A stretch of DNA of 64,000 nt from a bacterium (GCA_030432695.1 JAUILN010000001.1:806001-870000); one strand, 5' to 3'. Shown: positions 17,951-27,322, counted from the first letter of the stretch. A program made the numbers and translations. Notes: a model not told the origin generated them from the sequence alone.

Positions 17951-19084
17951 GTGACCGCCACTCCTCGCCCCTCGCCCGGTCGATCCGGGATGATGATCCT
18001 CGGCTGGCTGCTCGCCATGGGCAGCACCGCCTGGGGTCTCTGGACGTCGAGTCGGGCGTGGCGATTCGAGTGGCGGGTCGCACGGGTGGAGGATCAGCTC
18101 GCGGCCCGGAGCCGGGAGCTGGACGAAGCCGAGCGGCAGCGCCACGGTGTCGAGGCCGAACTCGCCGCCCGCGACCGCAAGGTCGCCTTCCTCGAGGCCG
18201 AACTGGACGCGGCCATGCGTCGTGAGTCGGCCATCAACGGGACTCTCGCCGCGCGGGTGGCCGAGATCGGTCGGCTGCAGGAGGAGCTGCAGGACCGCCG
18301 CCGGCACGTTGCGCGGCCGATGCCCGAAGGCGTTCGGCTGATCCTGGAAGCGATCGGCGAGATGCTGGTGGTCGACGGCTACGACGGCCTACGGTTCGTG
18401 CATGCTGCCGGCTGTGAAGAGCGCGACCTGTTCGAGGTGGAGTTGCTGGAGCGCGAGCCCGAGACTTGGAGCACGACGTTCCACCGGGCCGGACGGATGC
18501 AGCTGGAACTGCAGCGGGAAGCCGGAAGCCTCGCACTGGTCCTGTTCGACGGTGCCGCGCTGCGTGCCGGCACCAGCAGCAAGTATCCGGAGGAGGGGCA
18601 TCGGATCGTCCTGACCGAGGTCGACGGACCGGCCTGGGAGGGCCGTCTCGGCTTCCTGCTGACGGCGACCGGCGAGTACCCGGACCCCGAGGCGGTCGCC
18701 CGTCGGCGCGCCCCGGCCGTCGACAGGGTGACCCACGCGGCCTGGGTGGAGCGCATCGACAGCCTACTCCTCGATTCGAGCACCGAGATCCGTTGGCGGC
18801 TGGAGCGGTTCCGCAACCTGGGCGACGCGCGATTCGGCGAGTCCTTGCTCCTCGGTTTCGACGCCGGTGGGGTGTTGCTGCGCAGCGCCGAGGCGGATCG
18901 GCTGGCGATCGAGGTGGACCGGGAGGCGGGAGTCGTGAACCTGCTGCTGGAGGGCGGGATCCTGCACCAGCAGGCGGGCGACACGCGGTTGCCGGAGTCC
19001 GGCTACCGCATCCTGCTACCCGGCGTGACCCCGGCTCAGGCCAACCGCACGATGCTCGGTCTGGTGGTCCAGCCTCGCCGATAG
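17951..19084 (+). CDS. Membrane-anchored coiled-coil protein of unknown function
   Basis: The product has 377 residues. A single transmembrane helix near residues 14-32 (MMILGWLLAMGSTAWGLW) is followed by a heptad-rich coiled coil from about 45 to 115 (VARVEDQLAARSRELDEAER, then RDRKVAFLEAELDAAMRRES). The remainder is two related globular stretches: residues about 135-235, ending in EGHRIVLTEVDG, and 265-375, ending in ESGYRILLPGVTP. These look like a duplicated beta-rich domain, each repeat containing an R-x-x-L...E-x-G pattern. The family is unknown. The gap before it (17739-17950) holds no gene. It ends 70 bases before the prenyl synthase start. Confidence 0.55.
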   Translation: MTATPRPSPGRSGMMILGWLLAMGSTAWGLWTSSRAWRFEWRVARVEDQLAARSRELDEAERQRHGVEAELAARDRKVAFLEAELDAAMRRESAINGTLAARVAEIGRLQEELQDRRRHVARPMPEGVRLILEAIGEMLVVDGYDGLRFVHAAGCEERDLFEVELLEREPETWSTTFHRAGRMQLELQREAGSLALVLFDGAALRAGTSSKYPEEGHRIVLTEVDGPAWEGRLGFLLTATGEYPDPEAVARRRAPAVDRVTHAAWVERIDSLLLDSSTEIRWRLERFRNLGDARFGESLLLGFDAGGVLLRSAEADRLAIEVDREAGVVNLLLEGGILHQQAGDTRLPESGYRILLPGVTPAQANRTMLGLVVQPRR

Positions 19085-19154
19085 CGTGCTCCGGTGCTTA
19101 CGATCGAGGTCGGCAGGACCGTGCCCCGATCGGTCCCCGGATCGACCCCCCCCG

Positions 19155-20099
19155 ATGACCGACACCGACCGCCGCCCCATGGGCGCAAACGCCGAAGGTA
19201 CGCTACCCCGCAGCTTCCGCGAGTTCGCCGTCGCCTGGCGCTCGCCGATCGAGGAGGCTCTCGAGTCCATTCTCCCTACCGCCGACCGGGAGCCGACGCG
19301 GCTGCACGCCGCGATGCGACATGCGATGTTCCCCGGCGGCAAACGGTTCCGGCCGCTCCTCGGTCTGGCCGGCGCGGCCGCTACGGGCGGCGACCTCCGG
19401 CGTGCCCTTCGGCCGGCGGCGGCGCTGGAGTTGGTCCACACCTACAGCCTGGTGCACGACGACCTGCCTTGCATGGACGACGACGACCTGCGGCGGGGGC
19501 GGCCGACCTGCCACATCGCTTTCGACGAGGCCACCGCGGTCCTGGCCGGCGACGCGCTGCTGACCCTGGCCTTCGAAGTGGTGGCCGAGGCTGGGGCCGA
19601 GGCCGTGGTCGCGCTCGCACGCGGGGCCGGAGCCGCTGGCATGGTCGGCGGGCAAGTTTTCGACCTGGCGGCCGAGAACGCGGGCGCTGCGCTGGGGCTC
19701 GACGGTCTGGAGCGGATCCACGACGGCAAGACGGGAGCGCTGATCATCGCCTCTCTGGAGGTCGGCCGCGTCGCCGGCGGGGCCGGAGGATCGGAGGTCT
19801 CCGGCCTGCTGGCGGAATACGGAGCGCTGATCGGCCGCGCGTTCCAGGTTGCCGACGACTGCCTCGACGTCACCGGGACTGCAGCGGAACTCGGGAAGAC
19901 TCCTGGCGCGGACCAGGCGCACGGGAAGTCCACCTATCCGGCCCTGCTGGGCCTCGAACGCAGTCTGGAGATCGCGAGGGACCTCGCGGAACGTGCCGGG
20001 GCGGTCGCCGGGCGGATCGTTGAACTCGGCGGCGGTCTGGACGGCGCGGAGTCGCTGCTGCAAGATCTGGCGCTTTCCGTGGTCTCCCGGAAATCTTGA
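19155..20099 (+). CDS. ispA: Short-chain polyprenyl diphosphate synthase (FPP/GGPP synthase)
   Basis: The 314-residue protein condenses isopentenyl diphosphate with allylic diphosphates to C15/C20 chains. Both aspartate-rich Mg-binding motifs are present: the first is DDLPCMDDDDLRRG from Asp102, the second DDCLD at 234-238. GGKRFRPLL near residue 60 is the substrate-binding KRxRP block. The PCM insertion in the first motif is typical of bacterial FPP/GGPP synthases (IspA-like). ATG 19155 is preferred to upstream in-frame starts, which add a basic, unconserved leader. It is followed after 217 bases by dxs, giving an MEP-pathway/prenyl pair, as in many bacteria where ispA and dxs are neighbours. 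Confidence 0.9.
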   Translation: MTDTDRRPMGANAEGTLPRSFREFAVAWRSPIEEALESILPTADREPTRLHAAMRHAMFPGGKRFRPLLGLAGAAATGGDLRRALRPAAALELVHTYSLVHDDLPCMDDDDLRRGRPTCHIAFDEATAVLAGDALLTLAFEVVAEAGAEAVVALARGAGAAGMVGGQVFDLAAENAGAALGLDGLERIHDGKTGALIIASLEVGRVAGGAGGSEVSGLLAEYGALIGRAFQVADDCLDVTGTAAELGKTPGADQAHGKSTYPALLGLERSLEIARDLAERAGAVAGRIVELGGGLDGAESLLQDLALSVVSRKS

Positions 20100-20209
20100 T
20101 CCAGCCCGAAGTTGGGCGAGGTCGTCCGGGCCTGCCCGACGTCCGGAACGGGAGCCTGGCAGCGATCCGCCAGGGTCGTCCAGCAAACTGTCCGGTGGTC
20201 CGGGTCCGT

Positions 20210-20232
20210 CCCCGACCTACGGGGCTTCCTTT
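20210..20232 (+). terminator. Weak hairpin between ispA and dxs
   Basis: A 5-bp G/C stem (CCCCG / CGGGG, loop ACCTA) is followed by the pyrimidine run CTTCCTTTC. It is marginal as an intrinsic terminator. Downstream, TCGGGA (20241) and TACATT (20265), 18 bases apart, could be a weak promoter for dxs. Confidence 0.25.
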
Positions 20233-20316
20233 CGCTTCGGTCGGGACCTTCCTGCCGAGCCACCTACATTCCGAGCCGTCCGTGGGCCGACGACGAGCCT
20301 GGAACGGAAAGGCACC

Positions 20317-22275
20317 ATGTCGACTACCCCGCTGTTCGATCGCATCGATTCTCCTGCCGACCTGAAGCAGCTCGACCCGGCGCAGCTCCCACAGCTGGCC
20401 AAGGAGATGCGCAAGGCGATCATGGACACGGTGACCGTCACCGGCGGTCACCTGGGATCCGGGATGGGGGTGGTCGAGCTGACGATCGCGCTGCACTACG
20501 TCTTCGACTTCAAGACCGATCGACTGGTCTTCGACGTCGGCCACCAGGTCTACCCGCACAAGCTGCTGACCGGTCGCAAGCAGCGGTTCCACACGCTGCG
20601 CCAGAAGGACGGCATCTCCGGGTTCTCCAATCGCTTCGAGTCCGAGTATGACGTCTATACGATGGGCCATGCCGGCACCGCGGCGTCGGCGGCGCTCGGC
20701 ATCTCCGCCGGTGACCGGGCGCAGGGGATCGACCGGCACGTCGTCGCGCTGGTCGGCGACGCTGCGATGGGGGCCGGGGTCGCGTTCGAGGCGTTGAACT
20801 ACGGCGGTTCGCTGGAGAACGACCGCACGCTGATCATCCTCAACGACAACTCCTGGTCGATCGCCAAGACGGTCGGTGCGCTGTCGCGCTACCTCGACCG
20901 GGTCCGTTCGGCGCCGGTCTACAACCAGACCAAGAAGCGGCTCCACGAGGTCCTCCAGGCGATCCCCGTGATCGGTAAGGAACTCGACGAGACCTTCGAC
21001 TCCGCGGTCGACCACGTCCGCAAGATGGTGGTTCCCGGGCACGTGTTCGAGGAGCTGGGCCTGAACTACTTCGGGCCGATCGACGGCCACGACGTCGGGC
21101 AGTGCATCGAGTACCTCGAACGCGTCAAGGAACTCGACGGTCCGATTCTGCTGCACGTGCGCACCAAGAAGGGCCACGGGGTGCCGGGTTCCGAGGAGCG
21201 TTACGACCGCGCCCACGCCGCGAAGCCGCAGAAGAAGAAGGCCGCCGCATCGAGCCCGGCGACCGACGAGCAGAAGAAGGAGCCCTGCGTGGTCCTGCCG
21301 GTGGAGCGGGTCCTGACCCGCAACGCCAAGGCCTGGACCAACTGGTTCGCCGAGGCCGTCGAACGGATCTGCGAGGTCGACGACCGGGTGGTTGCCCTCA
21401 CCGCCGCGATGCCGGACGGCACCGGCCTGATGGAGTTCGGCGAGCGGCACCCGGACAAGCTGTTCGACGCCGGCATCGCCGAGCAGCACTGCGTGGCGTT
21501 CGCGTCGGGGCTGGCGACCTCGGGCCTGCGACCGATCTGCGCGATCTACTCGACCTTCCTGCAGCGGGCCTACGACATCGTGTTCCAGGAGGTCCTGATC
21601 CAGGACCTGCCGGTGGTGTTCGCGATGGACCGTGCGGGGATCGTGGGTGAGGACGGCATGACCCACAACGGGCTGTTCGACATCGCCTACCTCCGCACCT
21701 TCCCGAACATCGTGCTCTGCGCGCCGAAGGACGGACCGGAGCTAGAGGCGATGCTGGCCTGGGCGGTCCGGCACGACCACGCGGTCGGGATCCGCTACGC
21801 ACGCGGGGGCGCTCCTGGTCCCGGCGACCTGCCGGGTGTCCTCGGCGAGAGCACGCCGCTGGAACTCGGCAAGATGGAGATCCTGCGCTCCGGCAACGAC
21901 GGCGCGATCCTGGCCTACGGACACATGGTGCAGACCGCGCTCGAGGCGGCTGCCCTGTGCTCGCAGCAAGGCGTCGAGTTGGAGGTGGTCAACGCTCGCT
22001 GGGCCAAGCCGATCGATGCCGAAGGCGTGGTCGGGCTCTGCGAACGCCACGACCACGTGCTCACCCTCGAGGACCATTCGGTCGTCGGTGGCTTCGGCTC
22101 GGCGGTGCTGGAGACCCTGGCCGCGCACGGTCGGGTCAGGGCCCACGTCGAGGTCGCGGGCGTCGTCGACCAATTCCTCGAGCACGGCGACCGTGGCACG
22201 CTGCTGCGCGAACTGCGTCTCGACCCCCAGGGTGTGGCGGCGCGCTTCCTGAGCGAGCGGCCGGCCCGGGTTTGA
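20317..22275 (+). CDS. dxs: 1-deoxy-D-xylulose-5-phosphate synthase
   Basis: The 652-residue thiamine-diphosphate enzyme makes DXP from pyruvate and glyceraldehyde-3-phosphate, the first step of the MEP isoprenoid pathway. Typical DXS blocks are GGHLGSGMGVVELTIALHYV, FDVGHQVYPHKLLTGRK, the cofactor motif at 147 (GDAAMGAGVAFEALN) with NDNSWSIAKTVGALS, and in the pyrimidine domain AGIAEQHCVAFASGLA and DRAGIVGEDGMTHNG. The cofactor motif reads GDA instead of the common GDG. A Lys/Ala-rich linker lies at about 303-323, between the first and second domains. The start ATG 20317 follows a purine-rich GGAACGGAAAGG. NAD kinase begins 31 bases downstream, probably in the same transcript. Confidence 0.93.
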   Translation: MSTTPLFDRIDSPADLKQLDPAQLPQLAKEMRKAIMDTVTVTGGHLGSGMGVVELTIALHYVFDFKTDRLVFDVGHQVYPHKLLTGRKQRFHTLRQKDGISGFSNRFESEYDVYTMGHAGTAASAALGISAGDRAQGIDRHVVALVGDAAMGAGVAFEALNYGGSLENDRTLIILNDNSWSIAKTVGALSRYLDRVRSAPVYNQTKKRLHEVLQAIPVIGKELDETFDSAVDHVRKMVVPGHVFEELGLNYFGPIDGHDVGQCIEYLERVKELDGPILLHVRTKKGHGVPGSEERYDRAHAAKPQKKKAAASSPATDEQKKEPCVVLPVERVLTRNAKAWTNWFAEAVERICEVDDRVVALTAAMPDGTGLMEFGERHPDKLFDAGIAEQHCVAFASGLATSGLRPICAIYSTFLQRAYDIVFQEVLIQDLPVVFAMDRAGIVGEDGMTHNGLFDIAYLRTFPNIVLCAPKDGPELEAMLAWAVRHDHAVGIRYARGGAPGPGDLPGVLGESTPLELGKMEILRSGNDGAILAYGHMVQTALEAAALCSQQGVELEVVNARWAKPIDAEGVVGLCERHDHVLTLEDHSVVGGFGSAVLETLAAHGRVRAHVEVAGVVDQFLEHGDRGTLLRELRLDPQGVAARFLSERPARV

Positions 22276-22306
22276 TTTCTGCTCGTCCCCGCCGCTCGGA
22301 GACCGC

Positions 22307-23164
22307 ATGGCACGGATCCTGGTTCTCGGGGACGAACGGAAGGGCCACGTGACGGCCCAGGTCCACGCGGTCGCCGAGCGGCTGCGTGTGCAGGGTCACG
22401 AGGTGGACGTCGATTTGGCAAGAACGTCCTCGCTCGCCGAGCGGCGGGCCGACCTCGTAGTCGTGTTCGGTGGCGATGGTTCGATCCTCGCGGCGGCTCG
22501 GCGCATGGGGGGCAACCAGCTGCCGACGCTGGGCGTGAACCTCGGTCGGCTCGGCTTCCTCACCGCGTTCGGTGACGACGAGGCCGACCTGGGGATCGAG
22601 CGCGCGCTGCGCGGAGAACTGGTCGAGGAGCCCCGGCTCATGTTCGAGTGTCGGGTCGAACGGGCCGACGGCAGCGTCGAGCCGGAGGTTCTCTGCCTCA
22701 ACGACGTGGTCCTGTCGCGCGGTCCCGACTGCGGCATGGCGACGATCCTCGCGCGGCGGCCCGACCGGGAGCTGGCCACCTACACCGGCGACGGGCTGAT
22801 CGTCGCGACACCGGTGGGGTCGACCGCCTACTCCCTGGCCGCCGGCGGTCCGGTGCTCTCGCCACGGCTGGAAGCCCTGGTGCTGACGCCGCTGGCGCCA
22901 CACACCTTGACGTTGCGTCCGCTGGTCCTACCGGTCGGCGGCGGGCTACGTCTGCGCATCATCGAGACCGGCGGCGGCGACGATGGCTGCCACCTCTCGG
23001 TCGACGGTCAGGTCAGCCTCGAGGTCCGGGTCGGTGACGAGGTGGTCATCGAACCGTCTCCGCACGGCTTCCGTCATCTGACTCGAGGGCCGGCGAGCTT
23101 CTTCGCGACGCTCCGCGAGAAGTTCGGGTGGTCGAGTGCACCCCGCCGACCGGAGCGCTCGTGA
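22307..23164 (+). CDS. nadK: NAD kinase
   Basis: The 285-residue protein phosphorylates NAD to NADP using ATP or polyphosphate. The diagnostic motifs are present: FGGDGSIL at 54-61 (GGDG nucleotide-binding loop), CLNDVVLSRG (the NE/D motif) and TGDGLIVATPVGSTAYSLAAGGP, which contains the conserved active-site GD and STAYS block. The length is standard. It starts 31 bases after dxs, placing cofactor supply next to the isoprenoid genes. Its TGA stop directly abuts the TCA (stop complement) of the convergent reductase, so the two genes share the palindrome TGATCA with no spacer. Confidence 0.93.
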   Translation: MARILVLGDERKGHVTAQVHAVAERLRVQGHEVDVDLARTSSLAERRADLVVVFGGDGSILAAARRMGGNQLPTLGVNLGRLGFLTAFGDDEADLGIERALRGELVEEPRLMFECRVERADGSVEPEVLCLNDVVLSRGPDCGMATILARRPDRELATYTGDGLIVATPVGSTAYSLAAGGPVLSPRLEALVLTPLAPHTLTLRPLVLPVGGGLRLRIIETGGGDDGCHLSVDGQVSLEVRVGDEVVIEPSPHGFRHLTRGPASFFATLREKFGWSSAPRRPERS

Positions 23165-24547
23165 TCAGCTCGGAGCGCGCTGCCGCTCGATGTCTCGCGC
23201 CAGCTGTAGCAGGACCTCGCTGAGCGTGGGGTGGTACCAGGGCATCTCGAGCATCGCGGCCGCGGTGCCGCGCATGGCCAGGATCGAACCGACCACGTGG
23301 ATCAGATCGTCGGCTCGGGGACCGAGGATCTGCGCGCCGAGGATCCGACCGTCCGAGCGGTCGGCGACCAGCTTCCACGCGCCGTGCTCGACGTCCATGG
23401 TGATCGCGCGGCCGGTCTCGGGGAAGCGGACGCTGGCGCAGACCACTTCGTGTCCCATGGCCACGGCCCGGGCCTCGTTGAAGCCCACGGTCGCCATCGG
23501 CGGGTCGTAGAAGACCACTTCCATGCGCAGGCGCTCGTCGACCGCGGTCGCGACCGGATGTCCGGCCGCGCCGAGTCCGGCCGCGCGGCCTTCCCAGTTG
23601 GCGATGTGCAGCAGCATCTCGTCGCCGGTCGAGTCGCCGGCCACGAACACCTTCGGGTTCGAGGTCCGGAGGCAGGCGTCGCGCACCGGACGGCCGTGCT
23701 CGAGCTGGATGCCAGCCTCGCGCACGCCGACGTGGGCGAGAGCCGGCCGTCGACCGGTCGCCAGGAACAGCGCCTCGCCGGTTATCTGGAACTGCCGGTC
23801 GTCCCGCTCGCAGGTCATCTCGACGCCTCCATCGAGAGGCCGGACCGAGACGGCGCTCGCGCGGTCGTGGAGTGTCAGCCGCGGCTCGTCTCGTAACGCC
23901 GCGGTGATCTCCTCGGAGATCAGCGGGTCGACGTCCTGGAACACGCGACGTCGCGACACCAGTTCGACCTCGCAGCCCATGCGCGCGAAGAACTGCGCGA
24001 ACTCGAGGCCGATCGCGCCGGTGCCGAGCACGACGATCGAGCGAGGCAGCGCTTCGAGCAGCATCGCGGAGTCGCTGGTCATGTACTGCACCGCGTCGAG
24101 CCCGGGGATGTGCGGTACGCCCTGCACCGAACCGGTCGCGATCACCGCGCCTCGGTCGAAGCGGTAGCGCTCGCCGCCGGCCTCGACCTCGTCGGGACCC
24201 GCGAAGCGAGCCCGTGCGTCGATCACCTCGTAGCCACCGGACTCGATCGAGGCGATCTTGGCGCGTTGGAACCGCGCGACCTTGGCGTCCTTGTTGGCCA
24301 TCACCGCTGCGAAGTCGTGGCCCAGGTCGGCGCGGCCCACGCCGGGGGTCGCATGGTGCAGCGCATGGTGCAGCAGGTGAGCCGCGTGCAGCATCGTCTT
24401 GGTGGGCATGCAGCCGCGGAGGATGCACAGTCCGCCGATCTCGCCGTCGTTGAACATGGCGGTGCGGGCGCCGGCTTCGTGGGCAGCCTTCGCTGCCGCC
24501 GAGCCTGCGGTCCCTCCGCCGAGGACCAGCACGTCGTAGCTCTTCAC
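23165..24547 (-). CDS. FAD-dependent pyridine nucleotide-disulfide oxidoreductase (dihydrolipoamide-dehydrogenase-like)
   Basis: The 460-residue class-I flavoprotein disulfide reductase opens with the FAD Rossmann motif DVLVLGGGTAGSAAAK. The redox pair follows in GGLCILRGCMPTKTM (Cys41 and Cys46). An internal NAD(P)H motif, IVVLGTGAIGLEFAQFFARMG, and the second FAD motif VFVAGDSTG come next. The C-terminal dimer-interface WYHPTLSEVLLQL supplies the His439-Glu444 acid/base pair. The family includes dihydrolipoamide dehydrogenase, soluble transhydrogenase and mercuric reductase. No 2-oxoacid dehydrogenase genes are nearby and there is no N-terminal metal-binding domain, so the substrate is open. 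It follows the helicase gene by 32 bases on the same strand. Confidence 0.85.
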   Translation of the reverse strand: MKSYDVLVLGGGTAGSAAAKAAHEAGARTAMFNDGEIGGLCILRGCMPTKTMLHAAHLLHHALHHATPGVGRADLGHDFAAVMANKDAKVARFQRAKIASIESGGYEVIDARARFAGPDEVEAGGERYRFDRGAVIATGSVQGVPHIPGLDAVQYMTSDSAMLLEALPRSIVVLGTGAIGLEFAQFFARMGCEVELVSRRRVFQDVDPLISEEITAALRDEPRLTLHDRASAVSVRPLDGGVEMTCERDDRQFQITGEALFLATGRRPALAHVGVREAGIQLEHGRPVRDACLRTSNPKVFVAGDSTGDEMLLHIANWEGRAAGLGAAGHPVATAVDERLRMEVVFYDPPMATVGFNEARAVAMGHEVVCASVRFPETGRAITMDVEHGAWKLVADRSDGRILGAQILGPRADDLIHVVGSILAMRGTAAAMLEMPWYHPTLSEVLLQLARDIERQRAPS

Positions 24548-24579
24548 GTCGGGGAGCCTACGCCGAGAGGATCGGTCCG

Positions 24580-26616
24580 TCAGCCCAGTTCGAACTGCCG
24601 CTTCGCGTCGACCTCGTCACGGTTGACCGACACGATGGCCTCTTCGAGCCGGGGGATCAGCGTGTAGTCGCCCGACAGCGCGAGTCGCAGCTGGCGCATC
24701 ATCTGGATCGCCATCCGCATGGTGCGGACCACATCTCCGCCGTCGGCGCCGGCGAGCCGTTCGACATCGCGCATCGAACCGCCGCGGCCCCATTCCAGCA
24801 CCGCCGCCGTCAGTCCGAAGTCGACCGACTTGATGCAGTCGTCGAAGCCTGCCGCGAGTTCGAACGCCTGAAAGCGATTGACGGCCCGCTCGGCGCGGCG
24901 GGCGATGCTCGGCGGCAGGCCGGCTTGGGCCTTGCGGTCACGATCCTGGCCACGGCGGGCCTCGTGGACGATCGCGCAGAACACCGCGCCGAGCTCGAGC
25001 CGATCGCACTCGTCGAGGACCCCGTCGAGCAGCAGCTCGGTGACCTGGATCTCGTAGCCGTTGATCTGTTGCGCAATACGGCCGCGCGACAGCAGCGATC
25101 CTTCCTCGGTGTCCAGGTAGCCGGCGGCGTCGAGGATCTGCACCCGGGCGCGCAGCGCGGCACGGGCGTGGCTGCGGATCCGCTCGCGCTTCCGTTGGCT
25201 GCCGGCTGCGGCCTGGAAGGCGGCGAACGACCGATCGTAGGCGTCGAGCAGGTCGACCAAGCCCATCCGCTCCCAGAGGTTCAGGATGGTCGAGTACGAC
25301 AGGTTGAAGCGCGACTGGATCGGCTCGACGCGGCCCTGGAACAGGTCGGCGAGCGGCGCGTCGGTCAGCGCCTCGTCGTCGAGGATCGAGATCACCAGGC
25401 CGCTCTTGTCGAGGCCCTGGCGTCCGGCGCGCCCGGCCATCTGCATGTAATCGCGGGCGCGCATGTAGTCGAAGCTCACGCCATCGAACTTGCGCAGCGA
25501 GTCGAACACCACGGTCCGGGCCGGCATGTTGATGCCGAGTGCAAAGGTCTCGGTGGTGAACAGGAGCTTGAGAAGGCCCGAGGTGAACAGCCGCTCCACG
25601 ACTTCCTTGTGGATCGGCAGCATGCCGGCGTGGTGGTAGCCGACGCCGCGGCTGGCGCGTTCGAGGATGCCTTGCAGCGCGGGGTCGTGCTCGCCGTCGA
25701 GTTCGAACTTGTCGCAGATCTCGGCGAACAAGGCCTCGATGCGGGCCTGCTCCTTGCGATCGAGGAGGCGCCGGTGCAGGTTGCGCGTCGCCTTGATCTC
25801 GCACTCCTTGCGCGAGAAGCAGAAGAACAGCACCGGGAGCAGCGCCTGGCCCTGCAGCTGGTCGAGCACCACGGTTGCTGGATGCGGTCCGCGTGGCAGG
25901 TCCTTGCGACCGCGCCGGCCGCCCCTTTCCCGCCGGTCACCGGGTCGGCCGCGCCCCGAACGGCGCTGCCGTTCGCTGGCCTGGATCCGCACCATGTTCT
26001 GGACCGCGCGTTTGCGCTGCGCCAGCTTGAACGGGCCGGTGTCGACGTGGAAGCACTGGTGTTCGAGCGGGACCGGTCGCCGGTCGTGCCGGATGACGGC
26101 GAGGTCGTGGCGGCGGGTCTCGCCGAGCCAGCGGCCGAACTGCTCGAGGTTGCTGATGGTCGCCGACAGGCCGACGAAGCGGACGTGGTCGGGGGCGAAG
26201 ATCAGGCTCTCCTCCCAGACGGTGCCGCGCTCGACGTCGTCGAGGAAGTGGATCTCGTCGAACACCGCGAACTCGACGTCATGGAAGCGCTCGGGGTCTT
26301 CGAACACCGCGTTGCGGAAGATCTCGGTCGTCATGATCACGACCTGCGCGCCGGGCTCGAGCGTCAGGTCGCCGGTCATCAACCCGACGTCGAGTCCATC
26401 TGCCCGGAAGTCGCGGTACTTCTGGTTGCTCAGGGCCTTGATCGGCGCCGTGTAGACCACGCGTCTGCCTTGCTGCACGGCCCGCTCGATCGCGTATTCC
26501 GCGACCAGGGTCTTGCCCGCTCCGGTGGGCGCCGACAGCAGGACGTTGTGGCCCGCTTCGATCGCCTCGGCGGCCTCGACCTGGAACGGATTGAGGGTGT
26601 ATCCCTTGAAGTTCAT
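24580..26616 (-). CDS. Ski2/Mtr4-like DExH-box RNA helicase
   Basis: The 678-residue superfamily-2 helicase starts at ATG 26616, chosen because the Q-like segment FKGYTLNPFQVEA follows immediately. Walker A is SAPTGAGKT (28-36), motif II is DEIH (120-123), motif III is LSATISN, and motif VI is QMAGRAGRQG. Between the two RecA domains, near residues 215-240, is a strongly Arg/Gly-rich insertion (for example RSGRGRPGDRRERGGRRGR) that probably binds RNA. The C-terminus has the winged-helix and helical bundle (DSHCT-like) part of Ski2/Mtr4 proteins. Eukaryotic relatives feed RNA to the exosome. Bacterial ones are less well known but probably unwind structured RNA. Upstream lies a 706-base gap. 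Confidence 0.85.
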   Translation of the reverse strand: MNFKGYTLNPFQVEAAEAIEAGHNVLLSAPTGAGKTLVAEYAIERAVQQGRRVVYTAPIKALSNQKYRDFRADGLDVGLMTGDLTLEPGAQVVIMTTEIFRNAVFEDPERFHDVEFAVFDEIHFLDDVERGTVWEESLIFAPDHVRFVGLSATISNLEQFGRWLGETRRHDLAVIRHDRRPVPLEHQCFHVDTGPFKLAQRKRAVQNMVRIQASERQRRSGRGRPGDRRERGGRRGRKDLPRGPHPATVVLDQLQGQALLPVLFFCFSRKECEIKATRNLHRRLLDRKEQARIEALFAEICDKFELDGEHDPALQGILERASRGVGYHHAGMLPIHKEVVERLFTSGLLKLLFTTETFALGINMPARTVVFDSLRKFDGVSFDYMRARDYMQMAGRAGRQGLDKSGLVISILDDEALTDAPLADLFQGRVEPIQSRFNLSYSTILNLWERMGLVDLLDAYDRSFAAFQAAAGSQRKRERIRSHARAALRARVQILDAAGYLDTEEGSLLSRGRIAQQINGYEIQVTELLLDGVLDECDRLELGAVFCAIVHEARRGQDRDRKAQAGLPPSIARRAERAVNRFQAFELAAGFDDCIKSVDFGLTAAVLEWGRGGSMRDVERLAGADGGDVVRTMRMAIQMMRQLRLALSGDYTLIPRLEEAIVSVNRDEVDAKRQFELG

Positions 26617-27322
26617 CGGCGCGGTGGGAGCCGCCGAGCAGCTTGTCGATCGAGGTCGTTCGGGGGACGGCAACGAATGCCGCCAGCCCCGCGTCCCCTG
26701 CTTGGATCCGACTCGGTCGGACGGTATGCTCCCGGCGCGCTCGAGTCCATTTCGATTCGAGCGCTGGGCGGTCGAGTCGCGAGCCTCCACGAAGGCACGA
26801 CGGTCGGCGCGGTCCCACTTGGCGGTTCCTGTTGGTTGGTCGGTCTTTCTGGATCGGCCTCCGGGTGGTCAGACCCGGTCCGGTCGTTCGGCCGGAGCCA
26901 GGTGGGAGCGTTGCTGCGGTGGGCGCGGTGAACCGACGGGTGGAACTCGCGAGGCGGTCGTCCACGGACCGTGACCGATGGAGCCTCGGACCCCAAGGGG
27001 TTCGTAGGGCCTCCAACCTTCTCCTCGAGTTTCTTCTCCGGGCGCGTTGCCCGGGGAGGGTTGCGAACGTGACCGATGGTCGGCTGCTTCCTGTGTCCGG
27101 GAGCTGCCGGAGATCGGAAGCGGCCGGCTTCGGTGGGTGGCCTGGGACGTTCTCCTGGCGACTCCTCGGAGGTCCATCGCAATGTCGCTCGGGGCGCTAG
27201 CCAGAGACCAGCGATCGTGGTGCTCGACAGGTGGGTCGGTCGACCTGCCGGTAGTTCGAGGAGTTCCGACAGCTCGAGAGGCGACACCGCGATGAGCCAG
27301 ACCACGAAGAGCAAAGACTGCC
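26617..27322. other. 706-base divergent intergenic region
   Basis: This gap separates the helicase (minus) and the small helical protein (plus). Several frames are open but Arg/Pro/Ser-rich and unconvincing. A hairpin lies at 27036-27058 (CCGGGC / GCCCGG, loop GCGTT, extendable by CTCC / GGAG across a two-base bulge). It is preceded by a pyrimidine-rich tract at 27010-27039. The 12-mer CGTGACCGATGG occurs twice, near 26979 and 27068. This could be a long leader or an unrecognised RNA. Confidence 0.4.

Noticed and set aside
24925..26931. 668-codon plus-strand frame opposite the helicase
   Set aside because: The helicase motifs are complete on the minus strand, and this frame has none.
26613..27314. 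Minus-strand 233-codon frame filling the gap upstream of the helicase
   Set aside because: It is Arg/Pro/Ser/Thr-rich with no family resemblance and no ribosome-binding site. The region is better left as intergenic.
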